A DNA stretch of 64,000 nucleotides. It comes from Curtobacterium sp. 458. GTDB taxonomy: Bacteria; Actinomycetota; Actinomycetes; Actinomycetales; Microbacteriaceae. The notes under the pieces were generated by a model. That model was not told the DNA's origin, did not search any database, and saw only the letters and a program-made list of their open reading frames with translations. Location: the NCBI RefSeq assembly GCF_030406605.1, contig NZ_CP129104.1:2369830-2433829 (forward strand), given 5' to 3'. Positions 46,866 to 54,543 of this stretch are shown piece after piece. Within the stretch, counting starts at the first letter, position 1. Each line of letters starts with the position of its first letter. Both the position numbers and the translations under genes were made by a program.

Positions 46866-47888
46866 GTGTCAGCAGCAACCGAGATCCCCGCCGCCATCCC
46901 CAACCCGACGGGGATGGAGCCGCCGAAGCGGCGGAAGGGCGGCCTCAACGCCGAGCACGGCCGGTGGGCCGTGTACCTCATCGGCCCGACGATCGTGCTC
47001 CTCGCCATCGTCATCGGCTACCCCGTCGTCAGTGCCGTCATCCAGTCGTTCCAGCTCGACGCCGGTCTCGACAAGGCGACCGGGCTCTTCGTGGCCGGCG
47101 GCTTCGCCGGGGTCACGAACTACGTGCACTGGCTGGGGCAGCAGTGCGGCAACACCGCCTGCCCGCCCGGCAACCTCGGGTCCCAGTTCTGGACCGCGAT
47201 GGGCAACACGTTCTTCTTCACGGTCGTGACCGTCGCCCTCGAGACCGTCATCGGCGTGTGGATGGCGATCATCATGAACCGCAACTTCAAGGGCCGTGCC
47301 TTCGTCCGCGCCGCGATCCTCGTGCCGTGGGCCATCCCGACCGCCGTCACCGCGAAGCTCTGGTACTTCATCTTCGACGCGAACGGCGTCCTCAACCACG
47401 TCATCGGGCACCAGGTCCTCTGGTTCTCGGGGGAGTGGGCGTCCCGGTGGGCGATCATCATCGCCGACACGTGGAAGACGACCCCGTTCATGGCGCTCCT
47501 CATCCTCGCCGGCCTCCAGCTGATCCCGGACGAGGTCTACGAGGCCGCGAAGATGGACGGCGCGTCGACGATGCAGCGGTTCTGGAACATCACGCTCCCG
47601 CTCGTCAAGCCGGCGCTCATGGTCGCGGTGCTGTTCCGCGTCCTCGACGCCCTCCGCATCTACGACCTCATCGCGATCATGACCGGCGGTGGTGGTGGTT
47701 CCGGCAACGCGACCGTCTCGCTGTCGGTGCTCGTCGTCGACCAGATCCGGCAGGGGTTCAACTCCGCGTCGGCCCTCTCCACGATCACGTTCCTCGTGAT
47801 CTTCCTCGTCGCGTTCATCTTCGTCCGGTTCCTCGGCGCGAACGTCGTCCAGACCCAGGCAGCCCAGCAGAAGGGTGAACTCCGATGA
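46866..47888 (+). CDS. Sugar ABC transporter permease (MalF-type)
   Basis: 340 residues, about six to seven membrane helices starting near residue 37, with the EAA loop for ATPase docking as EAAKMDGAS followed by LPLVKPAL. The GTG at 46866 follows AAGGAGG by 8 nt. Its stop overlaps the second permease by 4 nt (ATGA). Pairs with the next gene as the membrane channel. Confidence 0.92.
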   Translation: MSAATEIPAAIPNPTGMEPPKRRKGGLNAEHGRWAVYLIGPTIVLLAIVIGYPVVSAVIQSFQLDAGLDKATGLFVAGGFAGVTNYVHWLGQQCGNTACPPGNLGSQFWTAMGNTFFFTVVTVALETVIGVWMAIIMNRNFKGRAFVRAAILVPWAIPTAVTAKLWYFIFDANGVLNHVIGHQVLWFSGEWASRWAIIIADTWKTTPFMALLILAGLQLIPDEVYEAAKMDGASTMQRFWNITLPLVKPALMVAVLFRVLDALRIYDLIAIMTGGGGGSGNATVSLSVLVVDQIRQGFNSASALSTITFLVIFLVAFIFVRFLGANVVQTQAAQQKGELR

Positions 47889-48796
47889 GCATCGCAGCAG
47901 ACCGGCCCCGTTCCACGACGCGGCCCCGCGAACGCGAGGTCGACCGCACCCAGGTCCGGATCCAGCGCCACACCGGCCAGAAGCTCCGGACCGGCATCCA
48001 GGCCGTCGTCATCGCCGTGTGGTGCCTCCTGCCCTTCTACTGGATGGTCGTGACGTCGTTCCGTGACGTCGGGTTCACGTTCGACCCGACACCGTGGTTC
48101 ACGCACTTCACGTTCGCGAACTACGAGACGGCGTTCTCGACCGCGCTCGGCAACCACCTCGGACGCGCACTGCTCAACAGTGTGTTCATCGGCATCACCG
48201 TGACGGTCATCGCGCTGCTCGTCGGCACGAGCGCCGCGTACGCGCTGGCACGGCTCGAGTTCAAGGGGAAGTCGCTCATCGCCGGTGCGATCCTCGCCGC
48301 GTCGATGTTCCCGGGCGTCGCGCTCATCTCGCCGCTGTTCCAGCTCTTCACGGACATCGGCTGGATGGGCACGTACCAGGCCCTGATCCTGCCGAGCATC
48401 TCGTTCGTGCTGCCCCTGACGGTGTACACGCTCGCGAGCTTCTTCCGGGAGATGCCCTGGGACCTCGAGGAGGCGGCCCGCATCGACGGCTGCACGCGGA
48501 TCCAGGCGTTCCGACGGATCATCATGCCGCTCGCCGCCCCCGCCGTGTTCACCACCGCGATCCTGGCGTTCATCTCCTCCTGGAACGAGTACCTCATCTC
48601 GTCCCAGCTGTCCTCGGACGCCACCCAGCCGGTCACGGTCGCGATCGCGTCCTTCGCCGGGTCGCAGCCGCACCAGGAGCCCTACACGGCGGTGATGGCG
48701 GCCGGCACGATCGTGACGATCCCGCTGGTCATCCTCGTGCTCGTGTTCCAGCGGCGCATCGTGGCCGGCCTCACCGCCGGCGGCGTGAAGGGCTGA
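47885..48796 (+). CDS. Sugar ABC transporter permease (MalG-type)
   Basis: 303 residues with six membrane helices; the EAA loop reads EAARIDGCTRIQAFRRI and MPLAAPAV. The Arg-rich N-terminus is cytoplasmic. Overlaps the first permease at ATGA and is followed 5 bp later by a small membrane protein gene. Confidence 0.92.
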   Translation: MSIAADRPRSTTRPREREVDRTQVRIQRHTGQKLRTGIQAVVIAVWCLLPFYWMVVTSFRDVGFTFDPTPWFTHFTFANYETAFSTALGNHLGRALLNSVFIGITVTVIALLVGTSAAYALARLEFKGKSLIAGAILAASMFPGVALISPLFQLFTDIGWMGTYQALILPSISFVLPLTVYTLASFFREMPWDLEEAARIDGCTRIQAFRRIIMPLAAPAVFTTAILAFISSWNEYLISSQLSSDATQPVTVAIASFAGSQPHQEPYTAVMAAGTIVTIPLVILVLVFQRRIVAGLTAGGVKG

Positions 48797-48801
48797 CGGC
48801 G

Positions 48802-49194
48802 ATGGCACAGCGCGGCCCCACCCGACCCACCGCCCGGATCGAGGAGGCGATCGGCTTCGTCGGCACCTTCGGCGTCCTGTTCCTCGGGGTGACCGTGTTC
48901 TGCGAGGTCACGGGACGGCCGGCGCTCGGCTGGGCCCTCACCCTGCTGGCGGCCGTCGTGGCGATCGTGCTGCTCGACCGCTGGCGGGTGTCCGTGCTCC
49001 GGCGGCACCACGAGGCCACCGGCGAGGTGGACGGCGTCGGCGCGGTCCCCGCGCGGACCGCCCCGACCCGCTCGGCCGGCGACGGCGCGGTCTCGGCGCG
49101 GACCGCCCCGGCCCGCTCGACCGGCGTCGTCCGGTCCGCACCGGTCGTCCCGGCCGGCCGGACGGCGGACGCGGGTCGCCCGGCGGACGGGTGA
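48802..49194 (+). CDS. Small membrane protein of the sugar operon
   Basis: 130 residues with two hydrophobic helices (about 14-33 and 42-60) and a polar C-terminal tail. The tail contains a 45-bp in-frame duplication (49039-49080 and 49084-49125) encoding ARTAPxRS-type repeats. No recognised domain. It lies between the permease and repressor genes, and its stop overlaps the LacI GTG, so it belongs to the operon; its role is unknown. Confidence 0.7.
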   Translation: MAQRGPTRPTARIEEAIGFVGTFGVLFLGVTVFCEVTGRPALGWALTLLAAVVAIVLLDRWRVSVLRRHHEATGEVDGVGAVPARTAPTRSAGDGAVSARTAPARSTGVVRSAPVVPAGRTADAGRPADG

Positions 49195-50258
49195 CGCGCC
49201 TCCAGGCCGGACCCATGGGCATCCAGGAGATCGCCACCGTCACCGGACTGTCGAAGTCCACGGTGTCCCGCGCGCTGCGCGGCCTGCCGTCGGTGGCCGG
49301 ACCGACGATCGACCAGGTGCGGCGGGTCGCCGACGAGCTCGGGTACGTCCCGAGCTCGGCGGCGGCCGGCCTCGCCACCGGCCGGCAGCGCGCCGTCGGC
49401 GTCGTCGTCCCGGTGATCGACCGGTGGTTCTACGTCAAGGCGCTCGGCGGGGTCGACGCGGAGCTCCGCCGGGCCGGGCACGACCTGGTGCTGTACAACC
49501 TCGGCGGGGCCGGGGGCGACCGCGACCGAGCGTTCCGACGCTCGATGCTCCGGCACCGGGTGGACGCCCTCGTGCTGCTGTCGCTCGTGCTCGACGAGAC
49601 CGAGCGGACCGAGCTCGAACTCACCCGCCACCCGATGATCGTCATCGGCGGACCGGCCCCGGGGCTGCGGAACGTCGGGGTCGACGACGCGGTGGTGTCG
49701 CACCTCGCCGTGCAGCACCTCGCGTCACTGGGGCACCGGTCGATCGCGTACATGGGCGGGCAGGACGAGGACGGGATGAACGTCGCCGTCCCGTACCTGC
49801 GGCACGACGGGTTCGTCGACGCCATGACGGCCGCTGGCTGCGACGTCCGGCCCGAGTGGATGGTCGACGGCCGCTTCTCGTTCGCGGGCGGAGCGGACGC
49901 CGGCGCCGCGCTGCTCGGCGCCGGGGCCGGCTCCGGCGCCGGGGCCGGCTCCGGCTCCGGGTCCGGCTCCGCGCGACCCACGGCGGTGTTCTGCGCGTCC
50001 GACGAGATGGCCCTGGGACTCCTGTTCGCGGCGCAGCGTGCCGGTCTCCGGGTCCCCGAGGACCTCTCCGTGATCGGGGTCGACGGCCACGAGTACGGCG
50101 CGACCGTGGGCCTGACCACGGTCGCGCAGGACCCGGAAGCGCAGGGACGGACGGCTGCGCGTGCCGTGCTCGCGGAGGTCGAGGGGCACGGGTCGGAGCC
50201 GCTCCGGCCGGCGACCGCGGAGCTCGTGGTGCGGGGGACGACGGCGCCGCCGCGGTGA
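49191..50258 (+). CDS. LacI family transcriptional repressor
   Basis: 355 residues: a LacI helix-turn-helix (IQEIATVTGLSKSTVSRAL, residues about 11-29), the hinge region, then a periplasmic-binding-protein-like effector domain (VGVVVPVIDRWFYVKAL through VIGVDGHEYG). The GTG at 49191 overlaps the preceding stop; an in-frame ATG at 49215 is an alternative start. The effector domain carries an unusual Gly/Ala/Ser insert at residues 243-260, encoded by three 18-bp repeats (49917-49970). It probably binds the palindrome at 45293 and controls the importer in response to the sugar. Confidence 0.92.
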   Translation: MTRLQAGPMGIQEIATVTGLSKSTVSRALRGLPSVAGPTIDQVRRVADELGYVPSSAAAGLATGRQRAVGVVVPVIDRWFYVKALGGVDAELRRAGHDLVLYNLGGAGGDRDRAFRRSMLRHRVDALVLLSLVLDETERTELELTRHPMIVIGGPAPGLRNVGVDDAVVSHLAVQHLASLGHRSIAYMGGQDEDGMNVAVPYLRHDGFVDAMTAAGCDVRPEWMVDGRFSFAGGADAGAALLGAGAGSGAGAGSGSGSGSARPTAVFCASDEMALGLLFAAQRAGLRVPEDLSVIGVDGHEYGATVGLTTVAQDPEAQGRTAARAVLAEVEGHGSEPLRPATAELVVRGTTAPPR

Positions 50259-50310
50259 CGCGCAGCGCTGCCGCGGTGACGCGCAGCGCCGCCGCGGTGA
50301 CGAGTCCGCG
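50249..50310 (+). repeat. Three 21-bp tandem repeats at the lacI-type gene end
   Basis: Units of GCCGCGGTGACGCGCAGCG-type at 50249, 50270 and 50291, the last one diverging. The repressor stop codon lies in the first unit; the third runs into the next promoter. Confidence 0.85.
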
Positions 50311-50312
50311 CG

Positions 50313-50318
50313 TAGGGT
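50313..50318 (+). promoter_or_regulatory. Leaderless -10 box TAGGGT
   Basis: Ends 7 nt before the ATG at 50326; no ribosome-binding site. Confidence 0.65.
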
Positions 50319-50325
50319 CGCGGGC

Positions 50326-50961
50326 ATGGAGGTCACGAAGCTCGAACACGCGTGCCAGGTGCTCACCCGCGACGGGGCCCGGCTCGTCCTCGACCCGGGG
50401 AACCTCACCCGGCCGGTCGACACCACGGGCGTCGTGGGGGTCGTCGTCACGCACGCCCACCCCGACCACGTCACGCCCGAGCAGGTCCAGCGGATCCTCG
50501 CCGCGAACCCCGGCGCCGTCGTCATCGGCCCCGCGGGGGTCGCGGACGCACTCGCGGACGATGGCATCCGGGTCGACGTGGTCACCGACGGGGACGCCCG
50601 CACCGTCGGACCGTTCGACCTCACGTTCCACGGCACCCGGCACAACGTCATCCACTCGAGCATCCCCGTGATCGACAACACGGGCGTGCTCGTCGACGGG
50701 CGGCTCTTCCACCCCGGCGACGCCTACACGGTCCCCGTCGTCCCGGTCGAGGTGCTCGCGACCCCGATCGGCGCACCCTGGCTGCAGATCGGCGAGCTCA
50801 TGGACTGGGTCGCCGCGATCGCGCCGAGCCGGGCGTACCCGATCCACGAGGCGACCCTCTCCGAGGTCGGCCTCGGCATGCACGTCGGCCGTCTCCGCGA
50901 GGTCGTGGAGCCCGCCGGTGCCGTGACCGTGCTCGCCCCCGGCGACACGACGACCGTCTGA
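50326..50961 (+). CDS. Metallo-beta-lactamase-fold hydrolase (UlaG/UPF0173-like)
   Basis: 211 residues. It starts MEVTKLEHACQVL and has the metal-binding HAHPDH motif near residue 43, a later FHPGDAY and IHEAT, typical of the UPF0173/UlaG branch. Members hydrolyse lactones or phosphodiester-like bonds, but most are uncharacterised. The start is fixed by the apparent leaderless promoter. It ends at a hairpin terminator, so it is a single-gene unit. Confidence 0.9.
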   Translation: MEVTKLEHACQVLTRDGARLVLDPGNLTRPVDTTGVVGVVVTHAHPDHVTPEQVQRILAANPGAVVIGPAGVADALADDGIRVDVVTDGDARTVGPFDLTFHGTRHNVIHSSIPVIDNTGVLVDGRLFHPGDAYTVPVVPVEVLATPIGAPWLQIGELMDWVAAIAPSRAYPIHEATLSEVGLGMHVGRLREVVEPAGAVTVLAPGDTTTV

Positions 50962-50977
50962 CGGACGGTCGCGGTGA

Positions 50978-51007
50978 GACGGCCTGGAGGCGCGCCTCCC
51001 GTCCGTC
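50978..51007 (+). terminator. Terminator after the MBL-fold gene
   Basis: A self-complementary GGAGGCG/CGCCTCC core extended by GACGG...CCGTC arms; member of the recurrent CTGGAGGC hairpin family. Confidence 0.7.
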
Positions 51008-51120
51008 ACGCACCGCCGCGTCACGTCGTGGCCGGGCCGCGGATCGACGGCACACCCGGGCGACACGCCTCGTTTTGGCGCGGAGCGAGCGCTGTGCCAT
51101 ACTTGTCGAGTTGTCGGAAC

Positions 51121-51193
51121 GGCCCCATCGTACAGCGGCCTAGTACGTCGCCCTCTCACGGCGGTAACGCGGGTTCGAATCCCGCTGGGGTCA
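51121..51193 (+). tRNA. tRNA-Glu (anticodon CTC), copy 1
   Basis: Acceptor GGCCCCA with TGGGGTC, anticodon loop CTCTCAC giving CTC, T-loop GGTTCGAATCC, encoded CCA at 51194-51196. A TTGGCG/CATACT promoter-like pair lies about 20-45 nt upstream. Confidence 0.95.
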
Positions 51194-51267
51194 CCAGCAG
51201 TGGGTCACCACAGGTGGCTCACTTCCGAGTCCGACAACGAGTGCGTCCCGCTCCCGAGCAGGACCAC

Positions 51268-51340
51268 GGCCCCATCGTACAGCGGCCTAGTACGTCGCCC
51301 TCTCACGGCGGTAACGCGGGTTCGAATCCCGCTGGGGTCA
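51268..51340 (+). tRNA. tRNA-Glu (anticodon CTC), copy 2
   Basis: Identical in sequence to copy 1 over the full 73 nt plus CCA (51341-51343), 147 bp downstream. Probably transcribed with copy 1; followed by a strong terminator. Confidence 0.95.
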
Positions 51341-51346
51341 CCACCG

Positions 51347-51378
51347 GAACGCCCCGCTCCTCCAGGAGCGGGGCGTTC
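51347..51378 (+). terminator. Terminator after tRNA-Glu pair
   Basis: A 15-bp perfect stem (51347-51361 with 51364-51378) just after the second CCA. Confidence 0.85.
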
Positions 51379-51429
51379 GTCGTTCCGCGAGCGATGCAGC
51401 CCCGGCGGCGCGTCGTCACCGGTCTCGCG

Positions 51430-51435
51430 TACGGT
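51430..51435 (+). promoter_or_regulatory. Leaderless -10 box TACGGT before the RT gene
   Basis: Ends 6 nt before the GTG at 51442, 52 bp after the tRNA terminator. If used, no room remains for a co-transcribed upstream retron RNA. Confidence 0.45.
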
Positions 51436-51441
51436 GAGCGC

Positions 51442-52935
51442 GTGGAGTTCCCGGGGGAGGCGGATGACGTACGCGGTGCGTCGTCCTCTCCGGGGTCACC
51501 CCGGGGTACGCAGGACCAGCAGGACACCACGCCCCGAGCGGGCGGGCGCGCTCCGCGCGCGCTGCCGCACGGAGGCACCGACGGGTCCCCCGGGAACGCC
51601 ACGCCCCTCGACGTGATCGCGGTCGCCCTCGCCGACGGGTTCCTCGCGGCCGAGGGCTGGGACCTCGCGACGCTCCGGGCGGCGGGTCACGACGTGGTCG
51701 GGCCCGAGCGGTCGTTCGTCGGCGCTGCCGTCGTGGCCGCACTCGAGGCGTTCCCGCGACCGCCGACGGACGCGCCCCGAGCCCTCGCCGACGTGCTCGT
51801 GACGACGCCCCGGCTCGTCTCCGAGCACGCGCGGCGGATCGGTCGTCGCCCGGTGTCCGTCCTCGCGCGGCGGGTCGCCCCGGTCCAGGCCGGACGACAC
51901 GTCGAGGGACCGCTGGTCGTCGACACGCTGCCCGAACTCGCTCGCGCGCTCGACCTGACGGTGGGTCGGCTCCTCTGGCTCGCGGACACGAAGGGGTGGA
52001 ACCGGCGTGCGGACCCCGACGGTCCGTTGCACCACTACCGGCACACGTGGACGGTCCGTCCCGGCCGGACGCCCCGGCTGCTCGAAGCGCCGATGCACCT
52101 CCTCCGCCGGGCGCAGCGGACGGTCCTCGACGGGCTGCTCGCGACCCTGCCGGTGCACGAGGCGGCGCACGGCTTCGTCCCTGGGAGGAGCGTCGTGACG
52201 AGTGCGGCGCTCCACGTCGGGACGGAGGTCGTCGTGACGATGGACCTCACCGCGTTCTTCGCCACGGTGCGGGCGCCGAGCGTGTACGGCGTGTTCCGGC
52301 GCACCGGTCTCGCCGAGCCGGTCGCGCACGTCCTCACCGGGCTGTGCGTGCACGAGGTCCCGCCGCGCGTGCTGCGTGCGATGCCGAGCGGTGGCGCCGG
52401 CTCCCTCGACGAACGGTCCGCGCTGCGCCGTGCCCTGGCCGAGGCGCACCTGCCGCAGGGCGCGCCGACCTCGCCGGCGCTCGCGAACCTCGTGCTCCGG
52501 CACCTCGACGCCCGCCTCGCCGGGTGGGCCGCTGCTGCCGGAGCGACGTACACGCGGTACGCCGACGACCTGACGTTCAGCGGGGGAGCGGCACTCGCGG
52601 CCCGGGTGGGGGCGTTCGTCGCCGGGGTCGAGCGGATCGTGCGGGACCAGGGCCACGCGGTCAACCCGCACAAGACCCGGGTCCGGCGTCGCGGGGTCCG
52701 GCAGTCGGTCACCGGCGTGGTCGTCAACGACCGGCTGTCGCCCGGCCGCGCCGAGGTCGACCGACTGCACGCGATCCTGCACAACTGCGTCCGGTCCGGT
52801 CCGGACTCGCAGAACCGGGACGGCCACCCGGAGTTCCGCGCGCACCTGCTCGGCCGTATCGGATGGGTCGGGCAGACGCACCCCGGGCGAGCGGCACGGC
52901 TCCGGGCGGAGTTCGACCGGATCGACTGGGGCTGA
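51442..52935 (+). CDS. Retron-clade reverse transcriptase, standalone
   Basis: 497 residues from GTG 51442; ATG 51394 in the same frame is an alternative. A ~150-residue N-terminal region precedes the RT fold. RT motifs in order: RLLEAP and AAHGFVPGRS, then MDLTAFFATV with D268, LPQGAPTSP at 337-345, the catalytic YADD at 373-376 within YADDLTFSG, NPHKTRV, and VTG at 423-425, a signature of retron RTs. The region-X motif is SAALH (254-258) rather than the classical NAxxH. The C-terminus has NCVRSGPDSQN and FRAHLLGRIGWV. No obvious msr-msd RNA or effector gene is adjacent. Likely a member of an uncharacterised retron-like family; a defence role is inference. Confidence 0.88.
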   Translation: MEFPGEADDVRGASSSPGSPRGTQDQQDTTPRAGGRAPRALPHGGTDGSPGNATPLDVIAVALADGFLAAEGWDLATLRAAGHDVVGPERSFVGAAVVAALEAFPRPPTDAPRALADVLVTTPRLVSEHARRIGRRPVSVLARRVAPVQAGRHVEGPLVVDTLPELARALDLTVGRLLWLADTKGWNRRADPDGPLHHYRHTWTVRPGRTPRLLEAPMHLLRRAQRTVLDGLLATLPVHEAAHGFVPGRSVVTSAALHVGTEVVVTMDLTAFFATVRAPSVYGVFRRTGLAEPVAHVLTGLCVHEVPPRVLRAMPSGGAGSLDERSALRRALAEAHLPQGAPTSPALANLVLRHLDARLAGWAAAAGATYTRYADDLTFSGGAALAARVGAFVAGVERIVRDQGHAVNPHKTRVRRRGVRQSVTGVVVNDRLSPGRAEVDRLHAILHNCVRSGPDSQNRDGHPEFRAHLLGRIGWVGQTHPGRAARLRAEFDRIDWG

Positions 52936-52999
52936 CGATCCGGGCCCCGGGGTGGAACGACCGTTCTTCCCCCGTTCGAGGTTCCGCTGAGACACATAG

Positions 53000-53018
53000 T
53001 GAGGTTAGCCTTACCTAA
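53000..53018 (+). promoter_or_regulatory. DtxR/IdeR-type iron box
   Basis: TGAGGTTAGCCTTACCTAA matches 17 of 19 positions of the DtxR consensus as I recall it. A TAGCCT -10 box (53006-53011) lies inside it and the GTG start is 8 nt further, so iron-loaded repressor would sit on the promoter of a leaderless siderophore mRNA. Confidence 0.85.
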
Positions 53019-53019
53019 C

Positions 53020-54543
53020 GTGAACAGCGTTACACCTCAGCTCGAAATCCTCGACACCGACCGCGCCGACCGGTACCGCGAGGTCGTGCAGGCCACCGTC
53101 GCCCGCACGGCGGACCGGTTCGCCACCGTGTCCTCGCCCACCACCGACACCCCGGCACCGGAGCTCCGCGAGCGGATCGCCGAGGTCGACCTCGACACCC
53201 CGCTCGGTACCGCCGAGGCCGCGGCGGACGAGGTCGACCGGCTCTTCAGCGCCGAGGCGGTCTGGTTCCACCACCCCGACTCGCTCGCACACCTCAACTG
53301 CCCCGTGGCCCTGCCCGCGGTCGCCGCCGAGGCCGTGCTCGCCGCGGTCAACCCCTCCGTCGACACGTGGGACCAGTCGCGCATCGGCACCGAGATCGAA
53401 CGCCGGGTGGTCCGATGGGCCGCGGAGACGATCGGGTTCGCGGACGGCGACGGGGTCTTCACCTCCGGTGGGTCGCAGTCGAACCTGCACGCCCTGCTGC
53501 TCGCCCGCCAGGCCGCGACCAGCGCGCCCGCCGTGACGGGGCGGCGTGGCCGCCCGGCGCTCGACGACCTCGTCGTGTTCGCCACCGCGTCGAGCCACTT
53601 CAGTGTCCGGAAGTCCGCGATGGTCCTCGGGCTCCCGGAGCACGCGGTCGTCGACGTCGCGACGGACCCCTCCGGCAGGATGCGCCCGGACGCCCTGGCC
53701 CACGCGGTCGCCGACGCCCGCCGCGAGGGTCGTGTCCCGATGGCCGTCGTCGCCACCGCCGGGACCACCGACCGTGGCTGCATCGACCCGCTCGAGCCGA
53801 TCGCCGACGTGTGCGACCTCGAGGGCGTCTGGCTCCACGTCGACGCCGCGTACGGCTGCGGGCTGCTCGTGTCTCCGACACGCCGACACCTGCTCGACGG
53901 CATCGAGCGAGCTCGGAGCGTCACGGCGGACTTCCACAAGTCGTTCTTCCAGCCGGTGTCCTCGAGCGCACTGCTCATCCGGGAGCCGGCAGACCTCCGA
54001 CGCGCCGCGTGGCACGCCGACTACCTCAACCCCGAGGACGCCGAGGAGCCGAACCAGGTCGACAAGTCCCTGCAGACGACCCGCCGGCTCGACGCGCTGA
54101 AGCTCTGGGCGACGCTCCGGGCGAGCGGGGCCGCCGCGATCGGGCGGGCGTTCGACACCGTGCTCGACGTCGCCGCCCTGGTGCACGAGCACGTCCGACG
54201 ACACCCCGACCTCGAGCTCGTCGCCCCGACGCAGCTGAGCACCGTGCTGTTCCGCTGGCAGCCGGACGACGTGACCGACGACGAGGCGGACGCCCTCGTC
54301 GCCCCGCTCCGGGCTGCGCTCCTGGCCGAGGGACGGGTGCTCGTCGCGAAGACCGTGATCGACGGCCGACCGTGCAACAAGCTGACGCTGCTGAACCCCG
54401 GGACGAGGGCGGAGCAGGTCGCCGCGGCGCTCGACCACGTGACCGCGACGGCCGGACGGCTGCACGCCGAGCTGGGGGCAGCGCAGCACGCCGCCCAGCA
54501 CGACGCCCACCATGCCGCCCAGACGACGGGAGCCGCGCGATGA
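53020..54543 (+). CDS. desA: Lysine/diamine decarboxylase of siderophore synthesis (DesA-like)
   Basis: 507-residue group II PLP decarboxylase. GVFTSGGSQSNLHAL and HVDAAYGCGLL fit the fold, and DFHK places the PLP lysine at K307. In hydroxamate siderophore pathways this enzyme makes cadaverine (or another diamine). I start at GTG 53020, directly after the iron box, rather than GTG 52999 inside it. Its stop overlaps the next gene (ATGA). Substrate choice between lysine and ornithine is not settled by sequence, so the symbol rests on operon context. Confidence 0.88.
   Translation: MNSVTPQLEILDTDRADRYREVVQATVARTADRFATVSSPTTDTPAPELRERIAEVDLDTPLGTAEAAADEVDRLFSAEAVWFHHPDSLAHLNCPVALPAVAAEAVLAAVNPSVDTWDQSRIGTEIERRVVRWAAETIGFADGDGVFTSGGSQSNLHALLLARQAATSAPAVTGRRGRPALDDLVVFATASSHFSVRKSAMVLGLPEHAVVDVATDPSGRMRPDALAHAVADARREGRVPMAVVATAGTTDRGCIDPLEPIADVCDLEGVWLHVDAAYGCGLLVSPTRRHLLDGIERARSVTADFHKSFFQPVSSSALLIREPADLRRAAWHADYLNPEDAEEPNQVDKSLQTTRRLDALKLWATLRASGAAAIGRAFDTVLDVAALVHEHVRRHPDLELVAPTQLSTVLFRWQPDDVTDDEADALVAPLRAALLAEGRVLVAKTVIDGRPCNKLTLLNPGTRAEQVAAALDHVTATAGRLHAELGAAQHAAQHDAHHAAQTTGAAR

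Noticed and set aside
51379..51441. Possible retron msr-msd RNA upstream of the RT gene
   Set aside because: Only about 60 bp remain after the tRNA terminator and they show no paired a1/a2 repeats; an RNA elsewhere is not excluded.
52999..53019. GTG at 52999 as the desA start
   Set aside because: It lies inside the iron box and before the likely transcription start; GTG 53020 fits the -10 spacing.
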